From positions 2,038,501-2,102,500 of the forward strand of contig CAJNDS010002079.1 in assembly GCA_905221605.1 (NCBI GenBank): 64,000 nt of DNA, given 5' to 3'. This document shows positions 38,080 to 49,275 of this stretch, piece by piece. Made by a program: the position numbers and the translations under genes. Each line of letters starts with the position of its first letter. The first letter of the stretch is position 1. Under the pieces are notes generated by a model that was not told the DNA's origin, made no database searches, and worked only from the letters and a program-made list of their open reading frames with translations. The DNA is from Symbiodinium natans. Lineage: Eukaryota; Sar; Dinophyceae; Suessiales; Symbiodiniaceae.

Positions 38080-38590
38080 GGATCAGGGGCTTAATCGCCC
38101 TGAAGCAAGCCCCTATACAGGGTCGGGCATTGTCGAGGAAATTAGGTCGAGGCCAGATTTCAGGATCAAAGGATTGGTCGGGGAAATGGGGTCGAATCGA
38201 GCGATAATGACCGAACACTTTGTCGGGGTAAATGGGGTCGATCCCATTCAGAAAACTGTTGTTATTACTTTTTTGCACGTTGGACAAAATGGTCCGCTTC
38301 AGGGGTTTTTGGGGTTGCTCAGCTCGACCCCGCCATTTGGGGTCGAAGAAGACTAGGGTAAGGGTCCGAGGTAGAACTCTTAGGTGCAGAAGTGCATGCG
38401 ACACAAGCCAGCCGACGAGCCGTCGAACTGCGCGGTCGGGAATGCCCTGAGCGGCCGCGTTGCGCAACGCGTCCTGCGTCAGCTGACGGGGTTGGCAAAG
38501 CTTGAAGAAGGCTTGGGACGAGCTCCGGCTGCTTCACAGACTGCTTCGCACAATCACCCAGAGTGAAGCTACGCAAGCTGCCGCACCCTA
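38080..38590. other. Low-copy region with GGGGTCGA words and an exon-like patch
   Basis: ATGGGGTCGA occurs several times between 38185 and 38345. From about 38455 to 38565 the plus frame reads RVLRQLTGLAKLEEGLGRAP, then AASQTASHNHPE and TGA, in the style of the coiled-coil islands. Confidence 0.4.
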
Positions 38591-38935
38591 CATCCTATAA
38601 TCTCTAGGCCCTAGACCCTCTAAACCCTAAACCCCAACCCTCTAGCTAAACTCTGTACCCAAACTCTGAACCCTAAAGCATTGAGGCCATGGAACCCGAA
38701 GCTGCCTCCCCTGAGCCTGCGGCATTCAAGCCATAGTTGCATGTTACCCCGAAATCTGAAAAGCCACCAAGCCCTCAGTTTGGTTTAGGGATGAGGAGGG
38801 TGTAGGGTTTAATGTTTAGGGTTTAGGGTTTAGGTTTTTTTAGAGGTTGTAGGCGTTTTTTTCGCTTGGGCTTTAAATAGGGCAGCTGGCCCTAAGCTTG
38901 GGTTGATGACTCGGACTACATTTTTGAAGTAAACC

Positions 38936-38965
38936 CTAAACCCTAAACCCTAAACCCTAAACCCA
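38936..38965. repeat. Short CCCTAAA group
   Basis: Four units just before the unit C fragment. Confidence 0.85.
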
Positions 38966-38994
38966 GTAAGCCCTCGGCCCTTTAAAGTGGGAAG

Positions 38995-39483
38995 GCAAGA
39001 GCAGCGGAGGTCGAACTGCAGGCTGGGCCCTTTTGGAAAGTTTGTTCTCAGGGCTGTTGGGATGGCTGTTTCGAATGTAGGGTTTAGGGTTTAGGGTGTT
39101 TAGGGAATATGGTTTAGGGTTTCGGGTGTTTAGGGTTTAGGGTTTAGGTTCTGTTTTTGGTTGGGGGGGGGGGGGGGGGGGAGCTTGCGTCAACCCTGAA
39201 ACCCCCAATGCTTTGCATGGAGCTGTGGCGACGTGGGGGGGTTGGCGTGCTTGAGTCCCTTGTGAGCTGTGGGGGGGGGGGGGGGGGGGGGGTAGGCGGG
39301 GCCAGGGGGTTGGTGGATTGAGGGTTTGGGGCGGTTGAGGTGTTTATATAGGGCAATGAAATTCACCCTGAACCCTAACCCCTAATCCCTAAACCCTAAA
39401 CCCTAAACCCAAGTAGAGTCAGCCAGGGCAGATCGATCGATGAGCTGCGAGAAGGACTTGCTCGACTGGAGGCCGGCATCTAA
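38995..39483 (+). repeat. Segmental duplication fragment C
   Basis: Begins with GCAAGAGCAGCGGAGGTCGA, ACTGCAGGCTG (the exon A3 homologue) and ends with the exon A4 homologue. In between are TTTAGGG units, poly-G runs at 39165-39180 and 39271-39291, and CCCTAAA units, unlike units A and B. Confidence 0.7.
39424..39483 (+). CDS. Candidate terminal exon C4 (IDELREGLARLEAGI)
   Basis: QGRSIDELREGLARLEAGI and TAA at 39481-39483. The stop falls after LEAGI where A4 continues KILSKK. Conserved frame across three copies supports coding. Confidence 0.5.
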   Translation, partial: QGRSIDELREGLARLEAGI

Positions 39484-39579
39484 TTGAGCCTTCAACCCGA
39501 AACCCGAAGCAGGGTTTAGGGTTTAGGGTTTAGGGGTTAGGGTTTCCGTCACACCTATAGAACCCTCAATCTCAGCCGT

Positions 39580-41380
39580 GCTGAACTAAGCCCCACGCCC
39601 TAATTACATCCCAAAATCCGCAACCCCAAGATTTACTTTCCTTGTTGGGCTGCGGACTCCTCATTATTCTCAAACAGGGCAGGCGCAAGTTCGTTTAGAC
39701 ATAGAAAACAACTATTGGACAACCGGGTTTCCGAGAAAGGTTTGTCTCGGTGAGAAACTGTGTGCGTCAAGACACAGGTTTCCAGGACAGCAAGGTAAAG
39801 CAAGAGAAGGCACGCCATATTATAATGCCGTGGTGTAACAGCCTGTTTGTGTGAAGCTTGTTTGGCGCTTTGTAAGAGGTTTAAGTCGAGTGAAGAAGCA
39901 AGGGTTGCGTCAACGCGCAAACGCCGGGTTTGCGTACCTAGTTGTTTGTGCAACGACGTCTCGGTGTAAATGAATTCGTGTGTCAAACTGGCGTTGTGTG
40001 AAATAGAGTCTTTGCCTGAACAAGTTCTGTCAGAACTCGTGGCTTGTGTATGAGAGAGTTTTGCGCGTGCGCGTTCGCAGCAGCTTCCTCACGCACGTGC
40101 TCAGGGGGCTCCCATACATAGTCTGCAAAATGCTTGTTTGTGAAGAAAGGTTTAGGTGGAAACGCGGTGGTGACACTTGCCGGGCAGGCGACGCGAGGGT
40201 TCAGCACGCCCCAAGCCTCAATCATCATAGAATGATCTGTGGGTCGACGCTTGGCGTGAAGGGTGAAGGGTTGCAGGCTAGCAGGTTCGGGCTGAGCATC
40301 ATTGCATGTTTTCCTGAGGAGGGACCCCAACACTTCGTCATCAGTGACGAAGAAGAGGAACACCTGGAGCAGGGCGCCAAGGGCATTTGGGGCCGACACT
40401 TTGCTTCTTGTGACGCTCAGAGTCTCAGAGAGGCAGTGGATGCTGAAGAGGTGGGCCGATGAGGCAGAAACCGTGCAGTACCTCCCTCCTGAAGGTGAAG
40501 TGTCCTAGCCTTGCTTTGCTTCCTTAACTTATTAGGAAATCTTTGCGCGCCCCGCGCCAGGCTGCCCTGCCCACGCAGCTTTGGAAAGACCCCCAAGCGT
40601 CGCCAGGCGCAAGTCGAACTGCGCAGGACGTGCGTGCGTTCCTGTGTTTGTGTGGAATCACTCGAAACAGGCCCGTCTCCACTTCTATGACCACTTGGCA
40701 GATGAGATATTTCCGGGAGTGCAGGCCGTGGTTCGCTCCCCTGGACGCCGGCCGCGCTGCAAGTTGCTGCAAGGTCAAATTTGAATGGCCCACCCTATTG
40801 ACAGCCGGTGTCCCGGTGACTTCTTTTCGCGCTGTGGGACAGTCGCACGCGATGATGCCCAGGACACCTTCGAATGGGAGGAATGAGGCGAATCTCGAAC
40901 TTCCTGCTAGGCTGTTGGCTGTGGACGATGCTGGTTCGAAATTTGCAAGATTTCGAGGAAGGAGCTGGGGTCTCTTTATCAGTATGGGATGCTTGGCACG
41001 GTCTCGCGCAAATCTCGAATCCGCAGCTTTGCGGGAGTGTCGGGCATGGGGCAGTGCCAACCTGAACAGAGAGCACCGCCCACCCTCGGCATTTTTGGAA
41101 GGCCTGCGATGCCTGCGGTGCCTGCGGCATGGAAAAACAATACTGTGTAGCACACTGCAACACACTGCAACACGCTGTAACACACGAAGGGGGGCATTGG
41201 GACTGTGTTGGGCAACGGGCTTCCTTGCTTCTTCACAGTTGCACTTGTTCCTGCAGGTTTAGAGGTTCTTGCTGTTTTCTTTCAACGTCTGTTGCTGCAC
41301 TCGGCCAGCGCCGACTGTGGAGCAATGTTGAAGGGTGTACTTGCTGTAGCTTGAAGTGAAGTTAGGCGAGTTATGCATAC
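39580..41380. other. Low-copy block with conflicting open frames
   Basis: The longest stretch without heptamers. Both strands carry frames over 100 codons: minus 39983-40399 (includes KHFADYVWEPPEHVREEAAA), plus 40046-40462 (includes FVISDEEEEHLEQGAKGIWG) and plus 40543-41262. None starts with a convincing domain and I cannot decide between them. It is likely a gene or a decayed gene of unknown type. Confidence 0.35.
41146..41188. repeat. ACACTGCAACACACTGCAAC low-complexity repeat
   Basis: Units of CACACTGCAA translate to NTLQHTAT on one strand and LQCVAVC on the other. I recall this repeat type from dinoflagellate and other protist sequences. Confidence 0.7.
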
Positions 41381-41892
41381 TCTGGAGTGAGGTCCCTTCA
41401 CGTTTGTACTACTTGTATTCTGAATGTTGAGCAGGTCAAAGGGGGAAGAGAAGCGGAAATCGATGCGGCCTGAATCGTGGACATACCTCACTTTTGTATT
41501 CCGTTTGGATGGTCTGGCCAGAGCCTAGCGACTGGCACGGCGCAAAGCCCCATAGCCTCTCACCCTGCAACCGAAACGGGCGCTGAAGGCCCAAACCCTC
41601 GGAGTCCCCCAAACCCTTTCTCGAGGCGATAAGCCCTCAAACCGTGGACCCCTAAAGCCTACTTAGAAAAATATTATACAGTATGAAAATGTAGCATGCT
41701 ATTGTACTGGATGGTATAGTATAGTATATGTATAGTAGAGTACAAGGAGGAGCGCTTTTGCTTCTGCGCGGTTCAAGCTTCCACCAAAGTAAGCACACAC
41801 ACAACACAAACGCATCCCTTCACTCCAGCATAACCAGCATGTGAATTTGGCCATGCTTCTTCAATTATATCTCAAACTTCAGGTGTTCCAAG

Positions 41893-42245
41893 TTTTAAAT
41901 GTATATAGTAATAAATGCCGGCACCGCTTCAGAACCTAAATTAAGCCGTCATGTTTTGGATTCCAAAAAGATTCCTTTGCCTGAGGCTCAGTTGGAGAAC
42001 GCTGACACGTATTCCTGTCCCATTCAGCTGTCACGGCCTGCCGATCTCGCGAATCTAAAATTATTGATCGCAATTGAAGGATTGCGATCGCACATGATTG
42101 CCAAAGCCCATCCAAATCCGTTGGTGCCTGAGGTAGAGGCCACGCTGGCTCTAAACGAGTCAGTGCCGGACTTATCCTGGACAAAATCAATCATGAATCC
42201 AGCCATCATGCACAAGCTTTGGCTGAGGAGAATGGCATTACCAAA
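41893..42245 (+). CDS. Candidate exon, unknown protein
   Basis: About 115 open codons of balanced composition, including DTYSCPIQLSRPADLANLKL, LIAIEGLRSHMIAKAHP and ESVPDLSWTKSIMNPAIMHK. They end near ATGGCATTACC where CCCTGAACCC-type units start. A second patch in another frame follows at 42275-42353 (EAKGYDLGLYFSYAKGGLGA, GHPLAEY and TGA), as if joined by a 30-40 bp heptamer-containing intron. Neither patch is recognised. Confidence 0.45.
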
Positions 42246-42465
42246 CCCTGAACCCAAAACCCTGAACCACCTCCAGAGGCAAAGGGTTACGATTTGGGGT
42301 TATACTTTAGCTACGCTAAAGGTGGTCTGGGTGCCGGCCATCCCTTAGCCGAGTACTGACGTTGTCGTCAAAAAGGCCGATGTCCGTTGGCCTGTCCAGG
42401 ACAGACGGTGAGGCTTAACCCTCACCTTTCCGTTTCTCTTTTCGCTTGGGCGCGGGTCCCTTGCA

Positions 42466-42692
42466 GGCTAAACTAACTCGAGCCAGGGGGGTCAGTTTGG
42501 CTTCTTCTCTCTCCGAAACAGTTGTCTCAAACCTTGGTTTCCTGCAAACGTTTGTTTTCCCTGGCTAAACAAACTCGAGCCAGGCGACTTTGTCATCTCG
42601 CAAACGTTTGTTCTCTGTGCATATACAAACTCAAGCCAACCGAGATAGCAAACGTTGTTCTGTCTGGACAAACAAACTCTGGGCGGGCGAGT
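42466..42692. repeat. About 60-bp tandem repeat with CAAACGTTTG
   Basis: Three to four diverged units: GCAAACGTTTGTTYTC ... ACAAACTCRAGCCA. CAAACGTTTG is palindromic. Confidence 0.75.
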
Positions 42693-42819
42693 TAGTTAGT
42701 TACTTGTTACTAGCAGAACTCCTAGAACAAGCCCTTGCAACCAATAGTTTAAACTCTTGGAAAAAACCTTCTTGCTTATTCTCCCAACATTCAACGCGCA
42801 AGATGCCCTGTTTCTGTAT

Positions 42820-43740
42820 CCACAAACCCTAGACCCTGAAGGCTCTTTGGTATCGCTTTGTCTGCCTTTGTTTTGGGGCCATTTTGGGGGTGGAAAGGCT
42901 TGGGGTGTAGGGTTTATATAAGGTTTAGGGTAACAAAAACCCAAGCCTCAACCCTACACCCTGACACGCTTTCCTACTGGCAATCGGCGGGGGAGGGTTA
43001 TAGGAGTTTCAGGGCTTAGGGTCCAGGGTTTAGGGCTAGGGTTTACGAGTTATAGGAGTTTAGGTCTTACGGTTGGCTTTTGCGCACTGAAGCTTTTTGG
43101 AGGCATCTTTTGGGGGTCTGTATAATAGGGGCGCCGTATTAAAGAAAAAACCTCCAGAAGCTGAAGCTCACCTTAGGATTTAAAGGGGGTTAGTGGCTGT
43201 TTAGGGTGTAGAATTGAGGGGCTTAAGGGTTTGGGGTTTACATTGCAGGGCACTGAAGCAGGAAAAATCCTGACCCACCTCCTCTGGCAGGCAGTCGAGG
43301 AGAGGCGTGTGGTGGCGGTGAAGGCGTGTCGAGCTAGGGTTTGTGGATGAGGCTTAGGGTTTAGGGTTATGCCATATGTCCCTAAAGCCTCATCCCTCAA
43401 CACCAAACCCCAATTTCGGGCTTCAAGATTCCGCATTTTAGGTAGACTAGTTTAGCTTTCAGGGTTCAGAAGTGGGGGGTCAGGCTACTTTGCTCTGTTG
43501 CCTCTTTTTCAGGGTTTGCGGTTGAGGGTTTCGGCTATATGGTTTTGGTTTCAGGACACAGGGCGCTGGAATAATCACCTAGAAGACTTCGATATCAGAA
43601 TATACACATTGACCCTAAACCCCAACCCTATAACACATTACAATTAACCATAACCCTAGCTTCTGAAACCCTAAACACCAAGACCCTGACACCTAAAGCC
43701 CGAAGCCCCTCGATGCAAGATAGCCACCACAATCCCTAAG
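42820..43740. other. Degenerate repeat with one exon-like patch
   Basis: Isolated heptamers. At about 43244-43335 the plus strand reads GTEAGKILTHLLWQAVEERR then VVAVKACRA, which may be an exon with internal CTGGCAG acceptor. Nothing else is supported. Confidence 0.35.
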
Positions 43741-43746
43741 ACCTAA

Positions 43747-43978
43747 TGGTCCATGTACTTACATTTCATGATTCACTTGGCCCCCAAACCCTAAAACCCT
43801 AAAACCCTAAAAACCTAAAACCCTAAAACCCTAAAACCCTAAAACCCTAAAACCCTAAAACCCTAAAACCCTAAAACCCTAAAACCCTAAAACCCTAAAA
43901 CCCTAAAACCCTAAAACCCTAAAAACCCTAAAACCCTAAACCCTAAACCCTAAACACCCAATTTACGTACATGGGCCC
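43747..43978. mobile_element. Family 5-like foldback enclosing a CCCTAAAA array
   Basis: The left end GGTCCATGTACTTACATTTC and right end AATTTACGTACATGGGCCC are inverse. Between them is an array of more than fifteen CCCTAAAA octamers ending in CCCTAAA. Confidence 0.75.
43789..43955. repeat. CCCTAAAA octamer array
   Basis: More than fifteen almost perfect octamers. The extra A is homogenised across the block. Confidence 0.98.
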
Positions 43979-44205
43979 CTTAGGGAATCCAATTGTTTTC
44001 ACCCGGGCCGGCTCTAGGCCGAGGCCACCTGACCTCAAGAATTCTTGCTTGGGGGTCTTAGGGTTTTAGGTTTTAGGGTTTTCGGGTTTTTGGGTTTAGA
44101 GTTTAGAGTTTAGAGTTTAGGGTTTCGGTTTTAGGGTTCAGGGTTGAGGGTTCAGGGCTCAGGGTTCGGGGTTTAGGGTTTAGGACTTAGGATTTCGATG
44201 GGTAG

Positions 44206-44297
44206 AGGCTGAAATCCATCATGGCATGGCAGGAAAATGCGTCCGAGAAGGATGCGCTGCTGGAGGCCAGCTCGGCGCGAGGGCCCTTGTTCGGGGG
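44206..44297 (+). CDS. Candidate exon (EKDALLEASSARG)
   Basis: GGGTAG then RLKSIMAWQENASEKDALLE and ASSARGPLFG running into TTTAGGG. The EASS word links it to 34.7 and 36.8 kb. Confidence 0.4.
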
Positions 44298-44362
44298 TTT
44301 AGGGTTTAGGGTTTAGGGTTTAGGGTTTAGGGTGTAGGGTGTAGGGTGTAGGGTGTAGGGTT
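44298..44362. repeat. TTTAGGG then GTGTAGGG tract
   Basis: Five TTTAGGG, four GTGTAGGG, then a direct junction with a family 1 element. Confidence 0.95.
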
Positions 44363-44452
44363 TGGAGGTTCAGGGTAGGTACCCTAATAGGGCTATATTT
44401 GGGTTCTAAGTACACTTATAAGTGGGTTACTAAGTACCCTGAACCTCCAAAT
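44361..44452. mobile_element. MITE-like family 1 element (copy 10), short form
   Basis: TTTGGAGGTTCAGGGTA to TACCCTGAACCTCCAAATA with an internal deletion. Its left end shares sequence with the array (TAGGGTTTGGAGG). Confidence 0.8.
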
Positions 44453-44829
44453 AGGGTTTCGGACCCGTACAAGCACGGAACGAAGCGAGGTTCGGAAACC
44501 ATACGCTCCTCGGGTTTTGGGGAGTTTAGTAAGTTTAGGGTTCAGGGTTTAGGATTCAACCCAACAAGCAGATTCAGTTCTATTCGAAAGTTATGTGGAT
44601 CTTTGCTAATGCCATCAGAACCCGAAGCCCTAACCCATGAACCACGAACCACTACGCTCCCCAGTTCTAAAACATCCTAAACCCTAAACCCCAAACCCTG
44701 TCCCTTTCGGACTTCGGGTTTTGGGTTGCTTCGGGATTTAGGGTTTAGGGCCAGAAGAAAGTAAGTTATTCCTCAACCCCCCCCAAAAAAAAAACAAAAA
44801 ACCTTAAGCCTGAAGCCCTATGCTCGCAG

Positions 44830-44930
44830 ACAACAGTTGCCAAGTTGCCATGCCCGAAAACGGAGACGCTGGAATTGAAGGAGCAGGTCGCCCCAGAGTC
44901 TCAGGGCAAGTTCGCGAAGCTCCTTGCGCG
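44830..44930 (+). CDS. Candidate exon (LELKEQVAPESQGKFAKLLAR)
   Basis: TGCTCGCAG, then TTVAKLPCPKTETLELKEQV and APESQGKFAKLLAR, with TTTAGGG beginning right after GCGCG. Amphipathic. Longer than most islands. Confidence 0.5.
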
Positions 44931-45182
44931 TTTAGGGTTTAGGGTTTGGGGTTTGGGGTTTAGGGTGTGCCACCAAGAAGTGACTTTCCACAGATCGGAA
45001 GATTGGAGAAGAGCACATAACCCACCACTCGACTCCCCTTACAGTTCCTTATACACAGCAGTACAAGTATCTCACTCTGGGCCCAAAGCCCTAAACCCAA
45101 AACCCTACACCCTAGCCCTAAACCCTAAACCCTGAAACCTCCCTTCAGAACCCTATCAGCAAATCCGTCTAACTTCTTTCAG

Positions 45183-45239
45183 GCGTTCCAGGAGAAGCTC
45201 CAAACGGCGCTGGCCGAAGCCTTGCAGGCACAGTTGTGA
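45183..45239 (+). CDS. Candidate terminal exon (FQEKLQTALAEALQAQL)
   Basis: Excellent acceptor CTAACTTCTTTCAG, then AFQEKLQTALAEALQAQL and TGA. CCCTAAA units precede it at 45118-45140 and TTTAGGG follows from 45250. Confidence 0.5.
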   Translation, partial: AFQEKLQTALAEALQAQL

Positions 45240-45247
45240 GCCTGCAC

Positions 45248-45650
45248 TAGGGTTTAGGGTTTGGGGTTTGGGGTCTAGGTTTAGGGTTTAGGGTTTAGGG
45301 TTAGGGTTTTGGGTTAGGGTTTAGGGTTTAGGGTTTAGGGTTTAGGGTTTAGGGTTTGGGGTTTAGGGTTTAGGGTTTAGGGTTTAGGGTTTAGGGTTTA
45401 GGGTTTAGGGTTTAGGGTTTAGGGTTTAGGGTTTAGGGTTTATAAGGGTTTGGGGTTAGGGTTTAGGATTTAGGGTTTAGGGTTTACGGTTTGGGGTTTG
45501 GGGTTTTGGGTTTGGGGTTTGAGGTACGGTTTAGGGTTAGGGTTTGGGGTTAAGGGCTTGGGGCTTGGGGTTTGGGGTTTCGGGTTTGGGGTGTTAGGGT
45601 TCAGGGTTTTAGGGTTTAGGGTTTAGAGTTCAGGGTTCGGGGTCTACATT
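45248..45650. repeat. Largest TTTAGGG array in the window
   Basis: About 400 bp: TTTAGGG core at 45320-45440, then TTTGGGG, CTTGGGG and TTCGGG variants in the right half. Confidence 0.95.
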
Positions 45651-45659
45651 TTAGGGTTG

Positions 45660-46310
45660 TTCTTCCTCAACCCGAACCCCCGCACCCTGCACCCCCCATT
45701 TGTAATCTGTTTCCCATCCGAGAAATGAGCCAGCAGAATGAAGAAAGGGTACCCCTCTGGGCTAGGGTTGAGGGTTTCGGGTTTAGGGTTTAGGGTTTAG
45801 GGATGCACCGGGCTGCCTAGACCCTGAACGCCTCAACCGGGAACCCGAAACCATAAACCCTTCACAAGCTCAACCCTGCACCCTAGACCCCAAAGGCCCT
45901 GAGCCCCCAAGCGCTATAGACCCTGAACCCTTCCTTGACCGCAGTTTGTAAACATGCTTCGGACCAATGCACAGTTAAGCCGGGCTGCTGTTAAAAGAAT
46001 ATATATATATATATACAGTTGAAGGTGTCAGGCTGAAGGATCAAGAAGCTGTACGACTGGAGGTTGTTTAAATCAGCCTTGCGGGTTTGTCTAGAAATCG
46101 TCTTCCCTTAAACTTTATAAACCCTAAACCCTAAACCCTAGACTCTAGACTCTAGTTTTTGAAAAAACAACCCGCAACCCCAAACCCAAGCCCCAAACCC
46201 TAAACCGCAAACTCTAAACCGCAAACTCTAAACCCCAAACCCTAAACCCCAAACCTTGAAGCACAAGCCCTAAACCTCTGCTCTAACCCCCAAACCCTAA
46301 ACATTGCTGC
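45660..46310. other. Mixed degenerate repeats
   Basis: TTTAGGG near 45775-45805, C/A-rich drift to 45920, (TA)n at 45997-46014, CCCTAAA/CCCCAAA units at 46120-46300. No gene supported. Confidence 0.6.
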
Positions 46311-46549
46311 GATTTCGTGTTATAACTTTTAGGGTTTAGGCTTTAGGGTTTAAGGTTTCGGGTTGAGGGCTTAAGGGCCAGTAGTTGAATCTTTTTTGGA
46401 GGGGGCTCCTTGTTTGTTGTAGAGGGTATTGGAGACATATCTTAAAGAAACCAAAACCCCAAGCCCTGACCGTTGCGCCAAAACCTCAATGAAAGAGGGC
46501 TTAGGGTTCGTGGTTTGGGGTTAGGGGCTACAAGGCATAGGGGTTAAGG

Positions 46550-46603
46550 GTTTTAGGGTTTAGGGTTTAGGGTTTAGGGCTTAGGGTTTAGGGTTTAGGG
46601 TTT
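46550..46603. repeat. TTTAGGG tract
   Basis: Seven units upstream of an exon-like island. Confidence 0.9.
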
Positions 46604-46638
46604 GCTTGGGGGTTTCGTGGGCCACGTCTGTGCCTCAG

Positions 46639-46705
46639 GAGAGGGAGATCCAACATGCAGCCGCCCGGGAGGCAGATGCACGAACTGCTGAAAATTCTTC
46701 CTGCA
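46639..46705 (+). CDS. Candidate exon (EREIQHAAAREADARTAENS)
   Basis: CTGTGCCTCAG, then EREIQHAAAREADARTAENS and S, followed by C/A-rich repeat. Helical. The arrays here are in the reversed arrangement, as at 36.8 kb. Confidence 0.4.
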
Positions 46706-46824
46706 TCCCTTCATTCCCGGGAAAGCTAAACCCTAAAACCCTAAGACCCTACAACTCTCTGAAGCTCTGAATCCCTGAAACCCTGAACCTAGACCCGAAG
46801 CAGCACCTGCATAAAACCCACAAA

Positions 46825-47052
46825 CCTACAACCCTAAACCCTAAAACCCTAAACCCTAAACCCTAAACCCTACAGAGCCCGGCCTGCCCATGCTGCTCAA
46901 ACCCGCTATTCAAGCCTAAACCCTAAGCGCTAACCCTAAACCCCAAAACCCAAAACCCAAAACCCTAAACCCTAAACCCTAAACCCTAAACCCTAAACCC
47001 TAAACCCTAAACCCTAAACCCTAGCCCTAAACCCTAAACCCCAAAACCCTAA
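46825..47052. repeat. CCCTAAA tract
   Basis: Two blocks (46830-46873, 46965-47050) joined by CCCCAAAA variants. Confidence 0.95.
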
Positions 47053-47139
47053 CTGATCCCACAACCAGATCTAAAAATCAACCTCTGAGCCATCTGCATC
47101 GCCAGTTGAGGGTCGAAGGACCCTGAGCTTCGGAGTTCA

Positions 47140-47200
47140 GGGTTTAGGTTTAGGGTTTAGGTTTTAGGGTTTAGGGTTTAGGGTTTAGGGTTTAGGGGCT
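47140..47200. repeat. TTTAGGG tract
   Basis: About eight units, after a CCCTAAA block 90 bp upstream. Confidence 0.95.
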
Positions 47201-47435
47201 TATGTTTTAGGGCTTAGGGAACCCTAAGCCCAAATCTAAACCCCAATCCCACCCTAAACCCTAGTCTCCAAGACCTTGGCCCCAAAGCCTCAGGATTTAG
47301 GGTTCAGGGTTTCGGGTTTACTTTGTCATAGTGGGGTAACTTTTTACATTTTTAAGGGTACTTAAACTCAATAAGAATAAAAATTTTAAACTTTATTACT
47401 ATCCCAACTATGAACCAGTTTATTCTTTGTTGAAG

Positions 47436-47497
47436 AGGCCATGAAGCAAGAGCTGGACGCGGCAATGGCTTCCGTGGCGCAGGCACTTTGGGTTTAG
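47436..47497 (+). CDS. Candidate exon (MKQELDAAMASVAQAL)
   Basis: TTCTTTGTTGAAG, then AMKQELDAAMASVAQALW running into TTTAGGG. It resembles QTALAEALQAQL at 45.2 kb. Confidence 0.45.
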
Positions 47498-47499
47498 GG

Positions 47500-48060
47500 T
47501 TTCCCGAAGCCCATATGAACCCTTTAATCCTTATCCTTCGACCCTAACCCCTTGAATCCCTTGAGAGGTGCCAGACCTAATTCCTAAACCCAAAACCGTG
47601 TACGCCTTTTATCTCCGATCATTGGTTTTTCCGTGCTTCCCACTGCATGGAGTCTTAAAGCTCTAGACGTCACTCGCGTCTTTAAAACTGGCGTTACGAT
47701 GCAGCTGATAGAGAGAGAGAGAGCGCGAGAGGACGATTTGAGGAGATGCCGCCTTGCATGATACGTCAAACGTACGGCAAGGTGCGCTCGTGCAAGACAT
47801 TGTACAAGCAGTAATCTGGCATCTGGTCAGTTGACAGCCGCAAGTTACGAGCAGACACACCCTAATTCAAACCCCAAACCCCAAACCCCAAACCCCAAAC
47901 GCCAAACCCCAAACCCCACACCCCAAACCCCAAACCCCAACCCCTAAACCCTAAACACTCGATTAAAGAAGGAAAGTTTTCTTTGGACTCAGGCACGGAA
48001 GGCAAGAAGCAAGCCACATGCCAAGGAGACATGGATAATTTGCAAGGTCTTCACGTGGGG
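47500..48060. other. Low-copy stretch and CCCCAAA array
   Basis: A (GA)n run at 47710-47728. A CCCCAAA array spans 47868-47955. No gene supported. Confidence 0.6.
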
Positions 48061-48070
48061 GATTTGCAGA

Positions 48071-48110
48071 AGGGTTTAGGGTTTAGGGTTTAGGGTTTAG
48101 GGCTTAGGGC
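48071..48110. repeat. TTTAGGG tract
   Basis: Five units. 48110-48640 is low-copy, with no gene recognised. Confidence 0.9.
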
Positions 48111-48644
48111 TGCGTTAATACGAAACCTTACATTTAGGGAGCCTCACGGACTGCAATTTAGAGACCTGCATGCTAGCTTGCTGCACTTCCTTCTTGGCTT
48201 ACATGCGAGTGGCTTCGGGCCAAGTGGGTTGTTGGCGCCATGGGTGCTGGACCTCCAGCGTGGCTGCCAGTCGCTTTCCTGACGATTTTCACAGCGCTGC
48301 TGCTTTGGCGTTGAGTGAAAGAAGCCACACCCTAAACCGGAAACCCTATACGCACGCCCCGGCTTCAGAGCCGCGCCCCGCGCGAGACCCCCAAAAACAA
48401 AAAGAAGATAACAGCAATGATACAAGATAAGAATAACCACAAAAACTAAACCCAAACTAACCACCCCACCCCCCCCAACAAAAAAATAAGACTCATAAGA
48501 TCAACCAGAACAAATTGAAGAGAACCCAAATCCAAGAGTCTTGGGACCCCAGGCTCCTCCAGGGCTGCGACCTCGATGGGACCTGCCCCAGTTCGCAGCT
48601 CCGCCTGGCGCTGCAAATGCGGGGTGTTCCTGCGCCCGGACCGC

Positions 48645-48770
48645 AGCTTAGGGTTTAGGGTTTAGGGCTTAGGGCTTAGGGCTTAGGGTTTAGGGTTTAG
48701 GGTTTAGGGTTTAGGGTTAGGGTTTAGGGTTTAGGGTTTAGAGTTTAGGGTTCAGAGTTTAGGAGTTCTG
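48645..48770. repeat. TTTAGGG / CTTAGGG tract
   Basis: About seventeen units. Confidence 0.95.
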
Positions 48771-48991
48771 ATACCATATATCCCACTTGTTTACCTTTGA
48801 AGGGTTCAGAATAAAACAGCTGAGTCCTAACCATTCTAAGCACCAGGAAGTTCAGTAAGTTGGGGTCTCGCGGGGGTATCGGGTATTGGCCTTCGATGCT
48901 GTAGGTGTTTTTTGGTGCGGCTTAGGTTGAATGCCTGGATAGGGATCATGGGGTTTTAGGACGCTTAGGGCTATTATGTGAAAGCACCCTC

Positions 48992-49275
48992 GGGTTTGGG
49001 GGTTTAGGGTTTAGGGTTTAGGGTTTAGGGTTTAGGGTTTAGGGTTTAGGGTTTAGGGTTTAGGGTTTAGGGTTTAGAGTTCGAAAGCTCCCACACTCTC
49101 CCGAACGCATTCTCAAACCGCGGCTCAGAACGTCTGCGGCCTGGAGACTTTCATGATGAACCTGGGGGCTGCCTTGGAATGATGTGCTTTTAAAGGTCTG
49201 CGGGGTTTAGGGTTTAGGGTTTAGGGTTTAGGGTTTAGGGTTTAGGGTTTAGGGTTTAGGGTTTAGGGTTTAGGA
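48992..49275. repeat. Two TTTAGGG tracts around a short island
   Basis: Arrays at 48992-49080 and 49204-49275 (about eleven units each). The 120-bp island between them reads CTTTCATGATGAACCTGGGG, GCTGCC and resembles exon-like islands, but no frame is convincing. Confidence 0.9.

Noticed and set aside
37735-38467. Frames of Cys-Val or His-Thr repeats
   Set aside because: Produced by the GT microsatellite.
39633-40462. Choosing one of the opposing frames near 40 kb as a gene
   Set aside because: Both strands have open frames with plausible composition and neither has a recognised domain or clear start, so only the region is reported.
43789-43955. CRISPR-like array
   Set aside because: Repeats are 7-9 bp in direct tandem without spacers of regular length.
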